Shown one piece after another: positions 33,241-41,217 of a stretch of DNA of 64,000 bases (within the stretch, counting starts at the first letter, position 1; every line of letters begins with the position of its first letter). The notes beneath the pieces were generated by a model that worked only from the letters and a program-made list of their open reading frames with translations, was not told where the DNA came from and searched no databases. Source of the DNA: Winkia neuii (lineage in GTDB: Bacteria > Actinomycetota > Actinomycetes > Actinomycetales > Actinomycetaceae); the NCBI RefSeq assembly GCF_029011175.1, contig NZ_CP118946.1, positions 434,001-498,000 on the forward strand, in the 5' to 3' direction. The translations under genes were made by a program, and so were the position numbers.

Positions 33241-34580
33241 TGTGTCAGATCGCCCGCTCCGTCATTGCGTTCGTTGATCCACAGCATTGCGACTGCGGCG
33301 ATGGCCAGGAATATTGCGGCGAAACGCATTGCGTTGGCGGGAGTGGCGTTTAGGAAGTGGGTGTAGATCGCACCGAAGGTCAGCGTCTGTAGTAGCTGAG
33401 GGATAACGATCATCATGTTGATGATGCCCATGTACACGCCGTAGCGCTCCTTGGGGATCATGCGTACCGCCATAATGTAGGGCACGCCCATGATGGATGC
33501 CCAGGCAATGCCTAGACCAATAATGGGTACCAGCAGCATTCCCTTCGTGGTCATGGATGGGAATACGAACAGCCCCACGGCGGCCACTAGCAGGCAGGAA
33601 CAGTGCACGGCTTTGGGGCCAATCTTGTGCGCTAGGGATACGAGGCCGAAAGCGGTGCAGAAGGTGACGATGTTATAGGTGCCGTTGATGACGCCGGTCC
33701 AAGCGGTTGCTTCTCCGAAGGCTTGGCTTGCCGGGTCATGAGTACCCCAGACGGCATCCGAAGCGGTGGCCGCTACGAATTGCCAGTAGACATTCATGGC
33801 GAACCATTGGAACAGGTAGACGAGGGCGAGCTTACGCAACCCCACCGGCATGTCTTTGATTGCCCCCCAAATCTCCTTCAAGGCCCCACCGAAGCCTTTC
33901 TTTTCTGCGCGCAGGCGTTCCAGTTCGCCCTCGGTAGGGGGAATTTCTTTGGTGGAAAGAACGGTAACTAGAACGGATCCGATGGAGCAGACGGCTCCGA
34001 GCATGAAGGAGCCGACTACCCAGTAGGGGATCCCTGCTGCGGTGGAGGAGGTGATTAGTTGCTGGAAGACCCATAGGGATAGGTTTGCCAGCGTGATGCC
34101 TAGTCCGGTGAAGAAGGATTGGGTGAGGAAGCCCTTGGCCAATTGGTTTTCGGGGAGCTTGTCGGCGATGAAAGCACGGAAGGGCTCCATGGCGGTGTTG
34201 TTAGAGGCATCTAGTAGCCAGAGCAGGAGCACTGCCATCCACACGGCCGAGACGAAGGGGAACAAGAACAGGCAGACTGAGCAGCCGATGGCGCCTACCA
34301 GGAAGAATGGCTTCCGACGACCCCATTTCGGGGACCAGGTGCGGTCTGACAGTGCGCCTATCATTGGCTGAATGAACAGCCCGGTGATCGGGCCGGCCAT
34401 GTTTAGGATCGGCAGGGTTGCCGGGTCGGCACCCAGAAACTGGTACACCGGGTTTACAGCGGTTTGCTGCATACCGAAGGAATATTGGATGCCGAAGAAG
34501 CCGAAGTTCATCAGCATGATCTGCAGGGTTGACAGGTGTGGTTTAGTCTCTTCCGGTTTGGAAGGTGTCGGGGCGCTCAC
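33237..34580 (-). CDS. MFS sugar symporter of the SLC45/sucrose-transporter type
   Basis: A 447-residue, 12-helix transporter resembling plant SUC and animal SLC45 carriers. LSDRTWSPKWGRRKPFFLVG is the RRRPF-type loop between helices 2 and 3, and MLMNFGFFGIQYSFGMQQTAVN matches helix 1. The GTG at 34580 has AAGGAG five bases upstream and is preferred over ATG 34604. It is divergent from a sucrose phosphorylase gene and shares a palindromic operator with it, so proton-coupled sucrose uptake is likely (inference). Confidence 0.9.
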   Translation of the reverse strand: MSAPTPSKPEETKPHLSTLQIMLMNFGFFGIQYSFGMQQTAVNPVYQFLGADPATLPILNMAGPITGLFIQPMIGALSDRTWSPKWGRRKPFFLVGAIGCSVCLFLFPFVSAVWMAVLLLWLLDASNNTAMEPFRAFIADKLPENQLAKGFLTQSFFTGLGITLANLSLWVFQQLITSSTAAGIPYWVVGSFMLGAVCSIGSVLVTVLSTKEIPPTEGELERLRAEKKGFGGALKEIWGAIKDMPVGLRKLALVYLFQWFAMNVYWQFVAATASDAVWGTHDPASQAFGEATAWTGVINGTYNIVTFCTAFGLVSLAHKIGPKAVHCSCLLVAAVGLFVFPSMTTKGMLLVPIIGLGIAWASIMGVPYIMAVRMIPKERYGVYMGIINMMIVIPQLLQTLTFGAIYTHFLNATPANAMRFAAIFLAIAAVAMLWINERNDGAGDLTH

Positions 34581-34612
34581 TATTGCTCCTTCGCGAAAAG
34601 ACAATGGCGTTT

Positions 34613-34627
34613 AAACACTAGTGGTTT
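34613..34627. promoter_or_regulatory. Operator-like palindrome upstream of the symporter gene
   Basis: AAACACTAGTGGTTT, core CACTAGTG, lies 33 bases before the symporter start. It shares its core and flanks with a second site 79 bp away (centre to centre) beside the divergent gene. Probably bound by a sucrose-responsive LacI-type repressor encoded elsewhere. Confidence 0.6.
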
Positions 34628-34691
34628 ATGTCCGGTAGTACCCGGCAAACCCTGTTTTACTTTTGCCGGGGCGCAACTTGTCCTAACCTGT

Positions 34692-34705
34692 AAGCACTAG
34701 TGCTT
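34692..34705. promoter_or_regulatory. Operator-like perfect palindrome upstream of sucrose phosphorylase
   Basis: AAGCACTAGTGCTT is a perfect 14-bp palindrome ending one base before the GGAGG ribosome site of the sucrose phosphorylase gene. Its position would block transcription or initiation when occupied. Confidence 0.65.
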
Positions 34706-34715
34706 TGGAGGCGTT

Positions 34716-36191
34716 TTGATTCCACCACATCCAGATGATTCTTTTACTCTGTCCCAGCCGAAGTATTCCGATTCGACTCAGTTAATTACGTACGCCAATA
34801 GGTTCGGGAAAGATCTTTCTGAACTAGCCTCTTTGATGACTGAGCTTCGCGACGCATTCGACGGGGTACATATTCTGCCTTTCTTTACTCCTTTCGATGG
34901 GGCGGATGCGGGCTTTGATCCCTCCGATCACACCAGTGTCGATCCGCGGCTTGGTTCCTGGGATGACGTAAAGAAGATTTCGCAGGATTTTTCGGTCATG
35001 GCAGACATGATCGTCAACCATATGTCTTATAAGTCCGCCCAGTTCCAGGACGTTGTAGAGAAGGGGCAGGGTTCGCCTTATGCGGACATGTTCTTGACTC
35101 TGTCCTCGGTGTTCCCGGAAGGGGCTAGCGAACAGGATTTGGCAGCGATTTATCGTCCTCGCCCCGGGCTGCCTTTCACCCACTACAAGTGGGGGGAGCA
35201 GACACGGCTTGTGTGGACTACGTTTACGCCCCAGCAGATCGACGTGGATATGCGTTCCGAGGGCGGGCGCCGTTACATTGCCTCGATCCTTTCCGCTATG
35301 GCTGCTGGCGGAGTCAGCCAGGTGCGCCTGGACGCGGTGGGGTATTCGGTGAAGACCGCTGGAAGCAGCTGTTTTATGACTCCGCAGACTTACGAGTTCA
35401 TCGGCGAACTCACCGAGCAGGCACGTGCCCTAGGCATGAGTGTTTTAGTCGAGATCCATTCGCATTACAAGAACCAGATTCAGGTGGCACAGAAGGTAGA
35501 TAGTGTCTATGACTTTGCGCTGCCGCCGCTGGTGTTGCACGCCCTCTACACGGGGCAGGTGGGGCCGCTGACTAAGTGGCTGAAGGTTCGTCCCACGAAC
35601 GCGATTACGGTCTTGGATACTCACGATGGAATTGGCATTGTCGACGTGGGGCCTGATCAGCAGAGCGGGGAAGCCGGGCTGCTTTCGGCTGAGGCAGTGG
35701 ACGGCCTTGTCGAAGGCATCCACGAGGCTTCCAAGGGGGCGTCCAGGAAGGCCACTGGCTGGAACGCTTCCAATCTGGATATTTACCAGGTGAACTGCAC
35801 TTTCTTCGATGCTTGTGGGGCAGACGAGGACGCGTACTTTTTGGCGAGGGCGGTGCAGGCCTTCACTCCCGGCGTCTGCCAGGTCTACTACGCGGGGCTG
35901 CTTGCGGCCCCCTGCGATCTGGAACTGCTGGCGCAAACGGGCGTTGGCCGCGACATAAACCGGCCGTACTATAGTGCCGCCCAGGTTCGCGAGGAATTGC
36001 GCTCCCCTGTAGTGCGCCGAATTCTGGGTTTGCTGCAGCTGCGCAAGTCCCACCCCGCCTTCAAGGGGAAGTGCCAGGTGCGCTCCTATGAGCAGGATTC
36101 CCGTCTGGTACTAACTTGGGAAAACAAGGATGACTGGGCAGAACTGGTAGCCGACTTTGCCGAGAAGAAGGCAGAAGTTACCTACAACTGA
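34716..36191 (+). CDS. Sucrose phosphorylase (GH13_18)
   Basis: A 491-residue alpha-amylase-family phosphorylase that converts sucrose plus phosphate to glucose-1-P and fructose in the cytoplasm. VHILPFFTPFDGADAGFDP and MIVNHMSYKSAQF are hallmark segments. Asp206 (VRLDAVGY) is the nucleophile, Glu246 (LVEIHSHY) the acid/base and Asp301 (LDTHDGIG) the stabiliser, with spacing close to the bifidobacterial enzyme. The TTG start follows GGAGG by four bases. The stop is one base from that of the convergent response-regulator gene. Confidence 0.94.
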   Translation: MIPPHPDDSFTLSQPKYSDSTQLITYANRFGKDLSELASLMTELRDAFDGVHILPFFTPFDGADAGFDPSDHTSVDPRLGSWDDVKKISQDFSVMADMIVNHMSYKSAQFQDVVEKGQGSPYADMFLTLSSVFPEGASEQDLAAIYRPRPGLPFTHYKWGEQTRLVWTTFTPQQIDVDMRSEGGRRYIASILSAMAAGGVSQVRLDAVGYSVKTAGSSCFMTPQTYEFIGELTEQARALGMSVLVEIHSHYKNQIQVAQKVDSVYDFALPPLVLHALYTGQVGPLTKWLKVRPTNAITVLDTHDGIGIVDVGPDQQSGEAGLLSAEAVDGLVEGIHEASKGASRKATGWNASNLDIYQVNCTFFDACGADEDAYFLARAVQAFTPGVCQVYYAGLLAAPCDLELLAQTGVGRDINRPYYSAAQVREELRSPVVRRILGLLQLRKSHPAFKGKCQVRSYEQDSRLVLTWENKDDWAELVADFAEKKAEVTYN

Positions 36192-36192
36192 C

Positions 36193-36855
36193 CTAGTGGG
36201 GAGCTTTGTCCTGCAAATAGGTTAAAATGGCGCGCACCCTGCGATTTTCCTGATCGGGGGTGAGCCCCATCTTGGCGAAAATATTCGCCACATGTTTGCC
36301 CACCGCGGCCCCGGACACGAAGAGTGATTCGGCGATCTGCGAATTGGATTTCCCCTGCGCCATTAGGGCCAGGACCTCCAACTCGCGCTCGGTCAGCTGG
36401 TCTATGCCAGTCGAAGACACCATTGCCCCAGCCACCTGCGGGTCTATCACTACCGCACCGCGGCCCACAGCGCGCAGGGTAGAAATGAAATCAGCAACGT
36501 GGCCCACCGAGTCTTTCAGTAGGTATCCGGTACCCGTGCCCGGCTGGGTCATGTCCAGTACCGCCCTGGCATATGCGGGGGCGACATACTGGCTGCAGAT
36601 CAAAATGGCGAGGCGCGGGTGAGCGGCACGGATCTTTTGCGCGGCTTCCAGGCCGTCCTCTGCCATATTCGGGGGCATGCGCACGTCAGTGACCACCAGG
36701 TCGGGAGCATTGTCCTCGGCAAACAGGGCATCTACCAGCACCGGCAGAGTCTGCGCATTATCCGTTTGCCCCACGATCTGGAAGCCTTGCCGTTCCAGCA
36801 TGCCCGCCAAAGATTCCCGCAGCAGGCCGGAGTCGTCAGCTAATACCAATTTCAT
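36193..36855 (-). CDS. NarL/LuxR-type response regulator
   Basis: A 220-residue regulator: receiver domain with ADDS acidic pocket (Asp7-Asp8), phosphoacceptor Asp57 in VVTDVRMPP and Lys in GYLLKDS, then a C-terminal LuxR helix-turn-helix (LTERELEVLALMAQGKSNSQ, SGAAVGKHVANIF). Its ATG overlaps the end of the histidine kinase gene by four bases. It probably controls the divergent ABC exporter operon. Confidence 0.95.
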   Translation of the reverse strand: MKLVLADDSGLLRESLAGMLERQGFQIVGQTDNAQTLPVLVDALFAEDNAPDLVVTDVRMPPNMAEDGLEAAQKIRAAHPRLAILICSQYVAPAYARAVLDMTQPGTGTGYLLKDSVGHVADFISTLRAVGRGAVVIDPQVAGAMVSSTGIDQLTERELEVLALMAQGKSNSQIAESLFVSGAAVGKHVANIFAKMGLTPDQENRRVRAILTYLQDKAPH

Positions 36856-37565
36856 TGTTTCTCCAGTTTTATAGCGCTTTCGCCAGCAAAGAGCAGTAGT
36901 GGGATCGAGCCGATCACCTGGGTGGGACCGCCCAACGGGGAAGAGATGGTTAGGGAGCCGCCGAAGGCTGCCAGCCGTTCTTGAATGCCGGCCAAGCCGT
37001 GCCCCTCAAGGAGCGTGGCTCCGCCCGGACCGTCATCCTGCACAGAAATACGTAACTGCTCTCCTACCGTTATCAACACGTTCACCGGAGCTTCTGCCGC
37101 ATACTTGGTGGCATTGGTGATCGCCTCGGTGGTGAAAAAGTAGGCGCAGGCCAATACGCCCTCGGGAAGTGGGGGAACAGGGGCGGGGCAGCGGATTGTG
37201 ATCGGGATAGCGCTGTGGCGCACTACGTCCTCGAGAGCGGCTACGAGCCCCTTATCTTCCAGCACTTGCGGGTGGATCCCACGCACGGTAGTTCGCAGTT
37301 GTGCCAGTGCGGTATCCAAATTCTCGTGAGTCTTCGCAAGCAAGTCGGCCAGCTGCGGATTTTCTTGCAAGCTTGGATCCAACTCGGCTTCCCCCAAGGT
37401 GAGTGCGGCGGCCACCAAGTACTGCTGCGCCCCATCGTGCAGATCGCGTTCAATGCGGCGACGCTCCACCTCGTACGCGTCGACAATAGCCCGGCGCGAC
37501 TTGGCAAGGCGGCGCACCTCTTCTGCCGCCTCACGACGCTCCTGCCATCTGGAAAATAACCTCAC
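36852..37565 (-). CDS. Soluble histidine kinase (HisKA_3 family), no sensor domain
   Basis: A 237-residue kinase with only the transmitter part: the dimerisation helix with the phosphorylated His43 in ERDLHDGAQQYLV, and an HATPase domain with NATKYA (N box), DDGPGG and GHGLAGIQERLA. No membrane segment or sensor domain is present, so it must sense through another protein, perhaps the neighbouring ABC transporter (inference). The GTG start at 37565 has no ribosome site; a TAGGAT box ends six bases upstream, so the mRNA may be leaderless. Confidence 0.92.
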   Translation of the reverse strand: MRLFSRWQERREAAEEVRRLAKSRRAIVDAYEVERRRIERDLHDGAQQYLVAAALTLGEAELDPSLQENPQLADLLAKTHENLDTALAQLRTTVRGIHPQVLEDKGLVAALEDVVRHSAIPITIRCPAPVPPLPEGVLACAYFFTTEAITNATKYAAEAPVNVLITVGEQLRISVQDDGPGGATLLEGHGLAGIQERLAAFGGSLTISSPLGGPTQVIGSIPLLLFAGESAIKLEKQ

Positions 37566-37566
37566 G

Positions 37567-37587
37567 TGCCTATCCTAACGATAGGCA
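37567..37587. promoter_or_regulatory. Inverted repeat overlapping the putative promoter of the two-component operon
   Basis: TGCCTATC (37567-37574), CTAAC, GATAGGCA (37580-37587): perfect 8-bp arms directly before the kinase GTG, covering the TAGGAT -10 candidate. A site for the response regulator (autoregulation and control of the divergent ABC genes) is the simplest reading. Confidence 0.55.
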
Positions 37588-37699
37588 TCCGGCGGCCCCG
37601 CGAGTCCGCCCGGTAAGGTGAACAAAGTAGGGCAGGCCCTACCACACTATTCAGGCGGCGCATATTCCAAGTCGCCGCAGCAATTAGTGGAATGGAGCT

Positions 37700-38392
37700 A
37701 TGAAGAAAACAATCCTGGCAGCGCGAAACATCAGCAAGTCTTTTGGCAAAGTGCGCGCCTTAGCCGACGTGTCCTTGCAGCTTCGCGCGGGCGAGGCGCT
37801 CGCGGTCATGGGCCCGTCCGGTTCTGGCAAGTCCACTCTGCTGCATTGTCTTTCGGGCGTCCTGACCCCGGATACAGGAAGCATTGTCTTTGAGGGCGAA
37901 GAGCTCTCTACCATGTCCGATGCAGCTAGGTCGGCGATGCGATTAGGCTCGTTCGGGTTCGTGTTCCAAGATGGGGCGCTGTTACCGGAACTGCCGGCGC
38001 GTGACAACGTGGCGTTACCGTTGCAGTTGCGTGGAATGAAGAGGGCCCAGGCGCTGCGGGTGGCTACCGATGCGATGGCCAGGCTTGGGATTGCAGACAA
38101 AGCCAATGTGCTGCCTGGAGACATGTCAGGTGGTCAGGCCCAACGCGTAGCTATTGCCCGTGCCATTGTGACGAATCCGGCGATCATGTTTGCCGACGAG
38201 CCTACCGGTGCGCTTGATCAGCCGACATCACACGAGGTGATGCAAGTACTTACGGCTCTAGCGCGTATTTTCGATACGGCTCTGGTAATAGTTACCCACG
38301 ATCTGAACGTTGCTTCCTGGTGTAATCGGGTGGTGGAAATTCGTGACGGGCTGGTTCATTCTGAACAGCTGATCGGGGGAAAAGATGCCTGA
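37700..38392 (+). CDS. ABC transporter ATP-binding protein (MacB/LolD/BceA type)
   Basis: A 230-residue ATPase with Walker A GPSGSGKST, Q-loop in FVFQDGALLPELPARDNV, signature MSGGQAQRVAIARA, Walker B IMFADEPTGALD and H-loop VTHD. It belongs to the group partnered with FtsX-type permeases that move peptides or lipoproteins or resist antimicrobial peptides. Its end overlaps the permease start by eight bases. Confidence 0.94.
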   Translation: MKKTILAARNISKSFGKVRALADVSLQLRAGEALAVMGPSGSGKSTLLHCLSGVLTPDTGSIVFEGEELSTMSDAARSAMRLGSFGFVFQDGALLPELPARDNVALPLQLRGMKRAQALRVATDAMARLGIADKANVLPGDMSGGQAQRVAIARAIVTNPAIMFADEPTGALDQPTSHEVMQVLTALARIFDTALVIVTHDLNVASWCNRVVEIRDGLVHSEQLIGGKDA

Positions 38393-39815
38393 GCGTGCCT
38401 TGCAGGCGAAAAACCTGCTCTCGACTACCGCGCAAATAGCTAGGCACCGATTCGGGGCGGCCAGCGGTGAGGGGCCGCTGGTGCTAGCTTCTGTAGGGGC
38501 ATTTACGGTGGTGTCGGCCATTACCTACCTGGTTGCCACCGGCACCTACATGTTCTGGCGTAGATTCGTTCACCCGGTGAGTGCGCTGGCAGACTGGACG
38601 TTGGGCAAGTCGACTGCAGGGTTCTACTTTCTTCTGGCATTGCTGGCGTTAGCCCTACTCATCGGCCCTCTGACTACGCTTGCTAGTTCTGCCTCTTTAC
38701 TGGGCGCTAACGCGCGCGAACACAGAATGGCGACCTTGCGGCTGCTGGGAGTGTCCCAGTGGGGAATAGTGAAAATTGCAGGTTTAGAGACGATGCTGCA
38801 GGCGAGCATCGGAACGGTGTGTGGCTTCGCCCTCTGCATGCTGGCACTGCCCCCGTTACACAAACTCTCATTTCAAGGTAGCCCGTTGCTCTGGAGGGAA
38901 ATGTTTCTTCCGCCTCTGGGGTACCTAGCTTGCGCACTGGCTATAGTTCTGCTCAGTGGGGAAGCGGCGACGTTGGGACTGCGGCGCGTAATTATCTCTC
39001 CCCAAGGAGTGGTTAGAAAATCCCGCTCACGCAAGCTGCGCGGAGGACGAGCACTACTGTTTGTGGCTTCGGCAACGGCAGCAATCATCATCCCGTCCAC
39101 CTTTGCTAATAATCAGATGCAGGCCAACCTGCTCCTGGTCATTATGGTGTTGTTGGTGGCCGGGTGGACCATGGTAATGGCAATGCCCTATTTGCTGCGG
39201 CTCGTCGCAAGAGCCTTTGCCGTCTCCTCTAACCTCGTCGTATCCGTGTCGGCAAGACGCATAATGGCAGCCCCGCGTGATACGTGGAGGCGGGTCGCAG
39301 GGGTGGCTTTCCTGTCTGTAATTGCCGGCGCTGCCGCAACTACGCCCCGGTTTGGGATGGGGGTGGCATCACACAAAGACGAACAAATAGTGCTCACCGG
39401 TTTGGCAGACGTAAAGGTCGGGGCCGGCCTTACCGTGCTATTCGGTTTTCTACTGGCTGCCGCCTCCACGTTGCTCGCAGGACTATCGGCAGAATATGAA
39501 CACGCCTGCCAAACGCGAGCCCTTGCCCGAATGGGTGCCCCCGATTCCTTCGCACTGAAAGTGTCAGCTACCGAGGCTCTGGCGCCAGTAGCCGGCGTGT
39601 GCCTAATTGGATACCTCATTGGCGTCCTCAACGCGTTTCCCATGATGCTTCTTGCCCTGAACAATGACGAGCTAAGTAGGTATGACGGGCTAGTAGCGGT
39701 GCTTACAGGGGCAGTGGTAGTTATAGGCGGCATCGCGTTGGTCGCCTTCGCTAACGCGATGACCATCCCCGTGCACAGAAAAATCCTGGCCGAAAACACA
39801 AGAAAAGTGGATTAG
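38385..39815 (+). CDS. FtsX-like ABC transporter permease
   Basis: A 476-residue membrane protein with about eight hydrophobic segments and an FtsX-type core (LLGANAREHRMATLRLLGVSQ after the second segments; RALARMGAPDSFALKVSATE before the last). It forms the membrane part of the exporter with the preceding ATPase. Divergent transcription from a two-component system lacking its own sensor suggests a Bce-like sensing and detoxification module, but no large extracellular loop is evident, so the substrate is open. Confidence 0.85.
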   Translation: MPERALQAKNLLSTTAQIARHRFGAASGEGPLVLASVGAFTVVSAITYLVATGTYMFWRRFVHPVSALADWTLGKSTAGFYFLLALLALALLIGPLTTLASSASLLGANAREHRMATLRLLGVSQWGIVKIAGLETMLQASIGTVCGFALCMLALPPLHKLSFQGSPLLWREMFLPPLGYLACALAIVLLSGEAATLGLRRVIISPQGVVRKSRSRKLRGGRALLFVASATAAIIIPSTFANNQMQANLLLVIMVLLVAGWTMVMAMPYLLRLVARAFAVSSNLVVSVSARRIMAAPRDTWRRVAGVAFLSVIAGAAATTPRFGMGVASHKDEQIVLTGLADVKVGAGLTVLFGFLLAAASTLLAGLSAEYEHACQTRALARMGAPDSFALKVSATEALAPVAGVCLIGYLIGVLNAFPMMLLALNNDELSRYDGLVAVLTGAVVVIGGIALVAFANAMTIPVHRKILAENTRKVD

Positions 39816-39853
39816 GGCGAGGCCTGCGCTATCAGGCATGTACGATTCTATAT

Positions 39854-41107
39854 ATGAACGCGAACCATTTTCCTCTTACTTTGCCCGCCAAGATCCTGCT
39901 CCTGGGAAGCGGCGAATTAGGCAAAGAACTGACCATCTCGCTCAAACGTCTCGGCTGCACGGTTATAGCCGTCGATTCCTACGCCAACGCCCCTGCTATG
40001 CAGGTCGCGGACGACTCGCGCATAGTTTATATGACGGATAACCAGGCGCTTTCGCAGCTACTTTCCGAGGTGAACCCGGATCTGGTCGTCCCCGAAGTTG
40101 AAAAGCTGGCTGCCGGCGTCTTGGAACAGTGGATGGAAGAACAACGCGGTCAGGCCAAGGTTTCGCCAGTACGCGTAGTTCCTAGTGCGCCCGCGGTCCA
40201 GACAACTTTTGATCGCCGGTTTATCCGTACCCTGGCGGCTGAGAAGGCGGGGGTGCCCACTTCGAACTACGGGTTTGCGTCCTCGGAAGAACAATTGGAG
40301 GAATTGGCAAATAAGATTGGCTTCCCGTGTTTTGTGAAGCCCACGATGTCCTCTTCGGGCCACGGCCAAAGCCTAGTAACCGCTCCGGAGCAGATCGCTA
40401 CCGCGTGGAAGAAGGCGCAGAGCGAGGCACGCGCACACACCAACTGGGTCATTTGCGAATCCAAGATCAATTTCGACTACGAAATTACCCTGCTCACGGT
40501 TCGTCACCTAGACGCTCACGGGCAGGTACAAACTAGCTTCTGTGCCCCCATCGGGCACACTCAGTCCCGCGGAGACTACGTCGAAAGCTGGCAGCCGCAC
40601 CAGATGCCACCGAAGGTGCTGGCGCGGGCGCGGGAGGTCTCGAAGGCAGTCACTGATGCGTTGGCAGCCGAAACTCCCGAATGGCAAGGGCCCGTCCTCG
40701 GCATTTTCGGGGTGGAACTGTTCGTGGCCGGGGACGAAGTCATGTTCTCGGAGCTCTCTCCGCGTCCCCACGACACGGGCATGGTAACCCTGATCAGCCA
40801 GTACCACAGCGAATTCGACTTGCATGCCCGCGCCATCTTGGGAATGCCGCTGGACGTGTCGATCCGACGCCCCGGCGCTTCTGTGCCGATCAAATCGCAG
40901 GTACATTCCGACCAGCCTCGTTTCGAGGGCGTCGAAGAGGCCTTGGCAACCACTAACGGTACGAACGCCTGCGTTGACGTGCGCCTGTTTGGAAAGCCTG
41001 AAGCCTATAACGACCGCCGCATGGGGGTCGCCCTCGCAGTGGGAACTTCTACCGCGGAGGCCCGCGAGGCAGCTGGTGTTGCTGCTTCTAGCGTGAAGGT
41101 TCGTTAG
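39854..41107 (+). CDS. purT: Formate-dependent phosphoribosylglycinamide formyltransferase
   Basis: A 417-residue ATP-grasp enzyme that makes formyl-GAR from GAR, formate and ATP, an alternative to PurN in purine synthesis. Recognised from LLLGSGELGKELTISLKRLG, DNQALSQLLSEVNPDLVVPEVE, FVKPTMSSSGHGQS, the VELFVAGDEVMFSELSPRPH metal site and HARAILGMPL. Monocistronic with a terminator downstream. Confidence 0.96.
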   Translation: MNANHFPLTLPAKILLLGSGELGKELTISLKRLGCTVIAVDSYANAPAMQVADDSRIVYMTDNQALSQLLSEVNPDLVVPEVEKLAAGVLEQWMEEQRGQAKVSPVRVVPSAPAVQTTFDRRFIRTLAAEKAGVPTSNYGFASSEEQLEELANKIGFPCFVKPTMSSSGHGQSLVTAPEQIATAWKKAQSEARAHTNWVICESKINFDYEITLLTVRHLDAHGQVQTSFCAPIGHTQSRGDYVESWQPHQMPPKVLARAREVSKAVTDALAAETPEWQGPVLGIFGVELFVAGDEVMFSELSPRPHDTGMVTLISQYHSEFDLHARAILGMPLDVSIRRPGASVPIKSQVHSDQPRFEGVEEALATTNGTNACVDVRLFGKPEAYNDRRMGVALAVGTSTAEAREAAGVAASSVKVR

Positions 41108-41126
41108 CTAGGCCTAAGAGCAAGGA

Positions 41127-41151
41127 TTGCCCCCAGGTGGGGCAATTTTTG
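41127..41151 (+). terminator. Terminator after purT
   Basis: ATTGCCCC, a CAGGT loop, GGGGCAAT and a TTTTT run 20 bases after the stop codon. Confidence 0.92.
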
Positions 41152-41217
41152 TGGCTTATTTTAAGGCGCGCGCGCCCGTCGCTCGGTTCCGGTGTCTGGT
41201 CTGGATAAGGTGGAACG

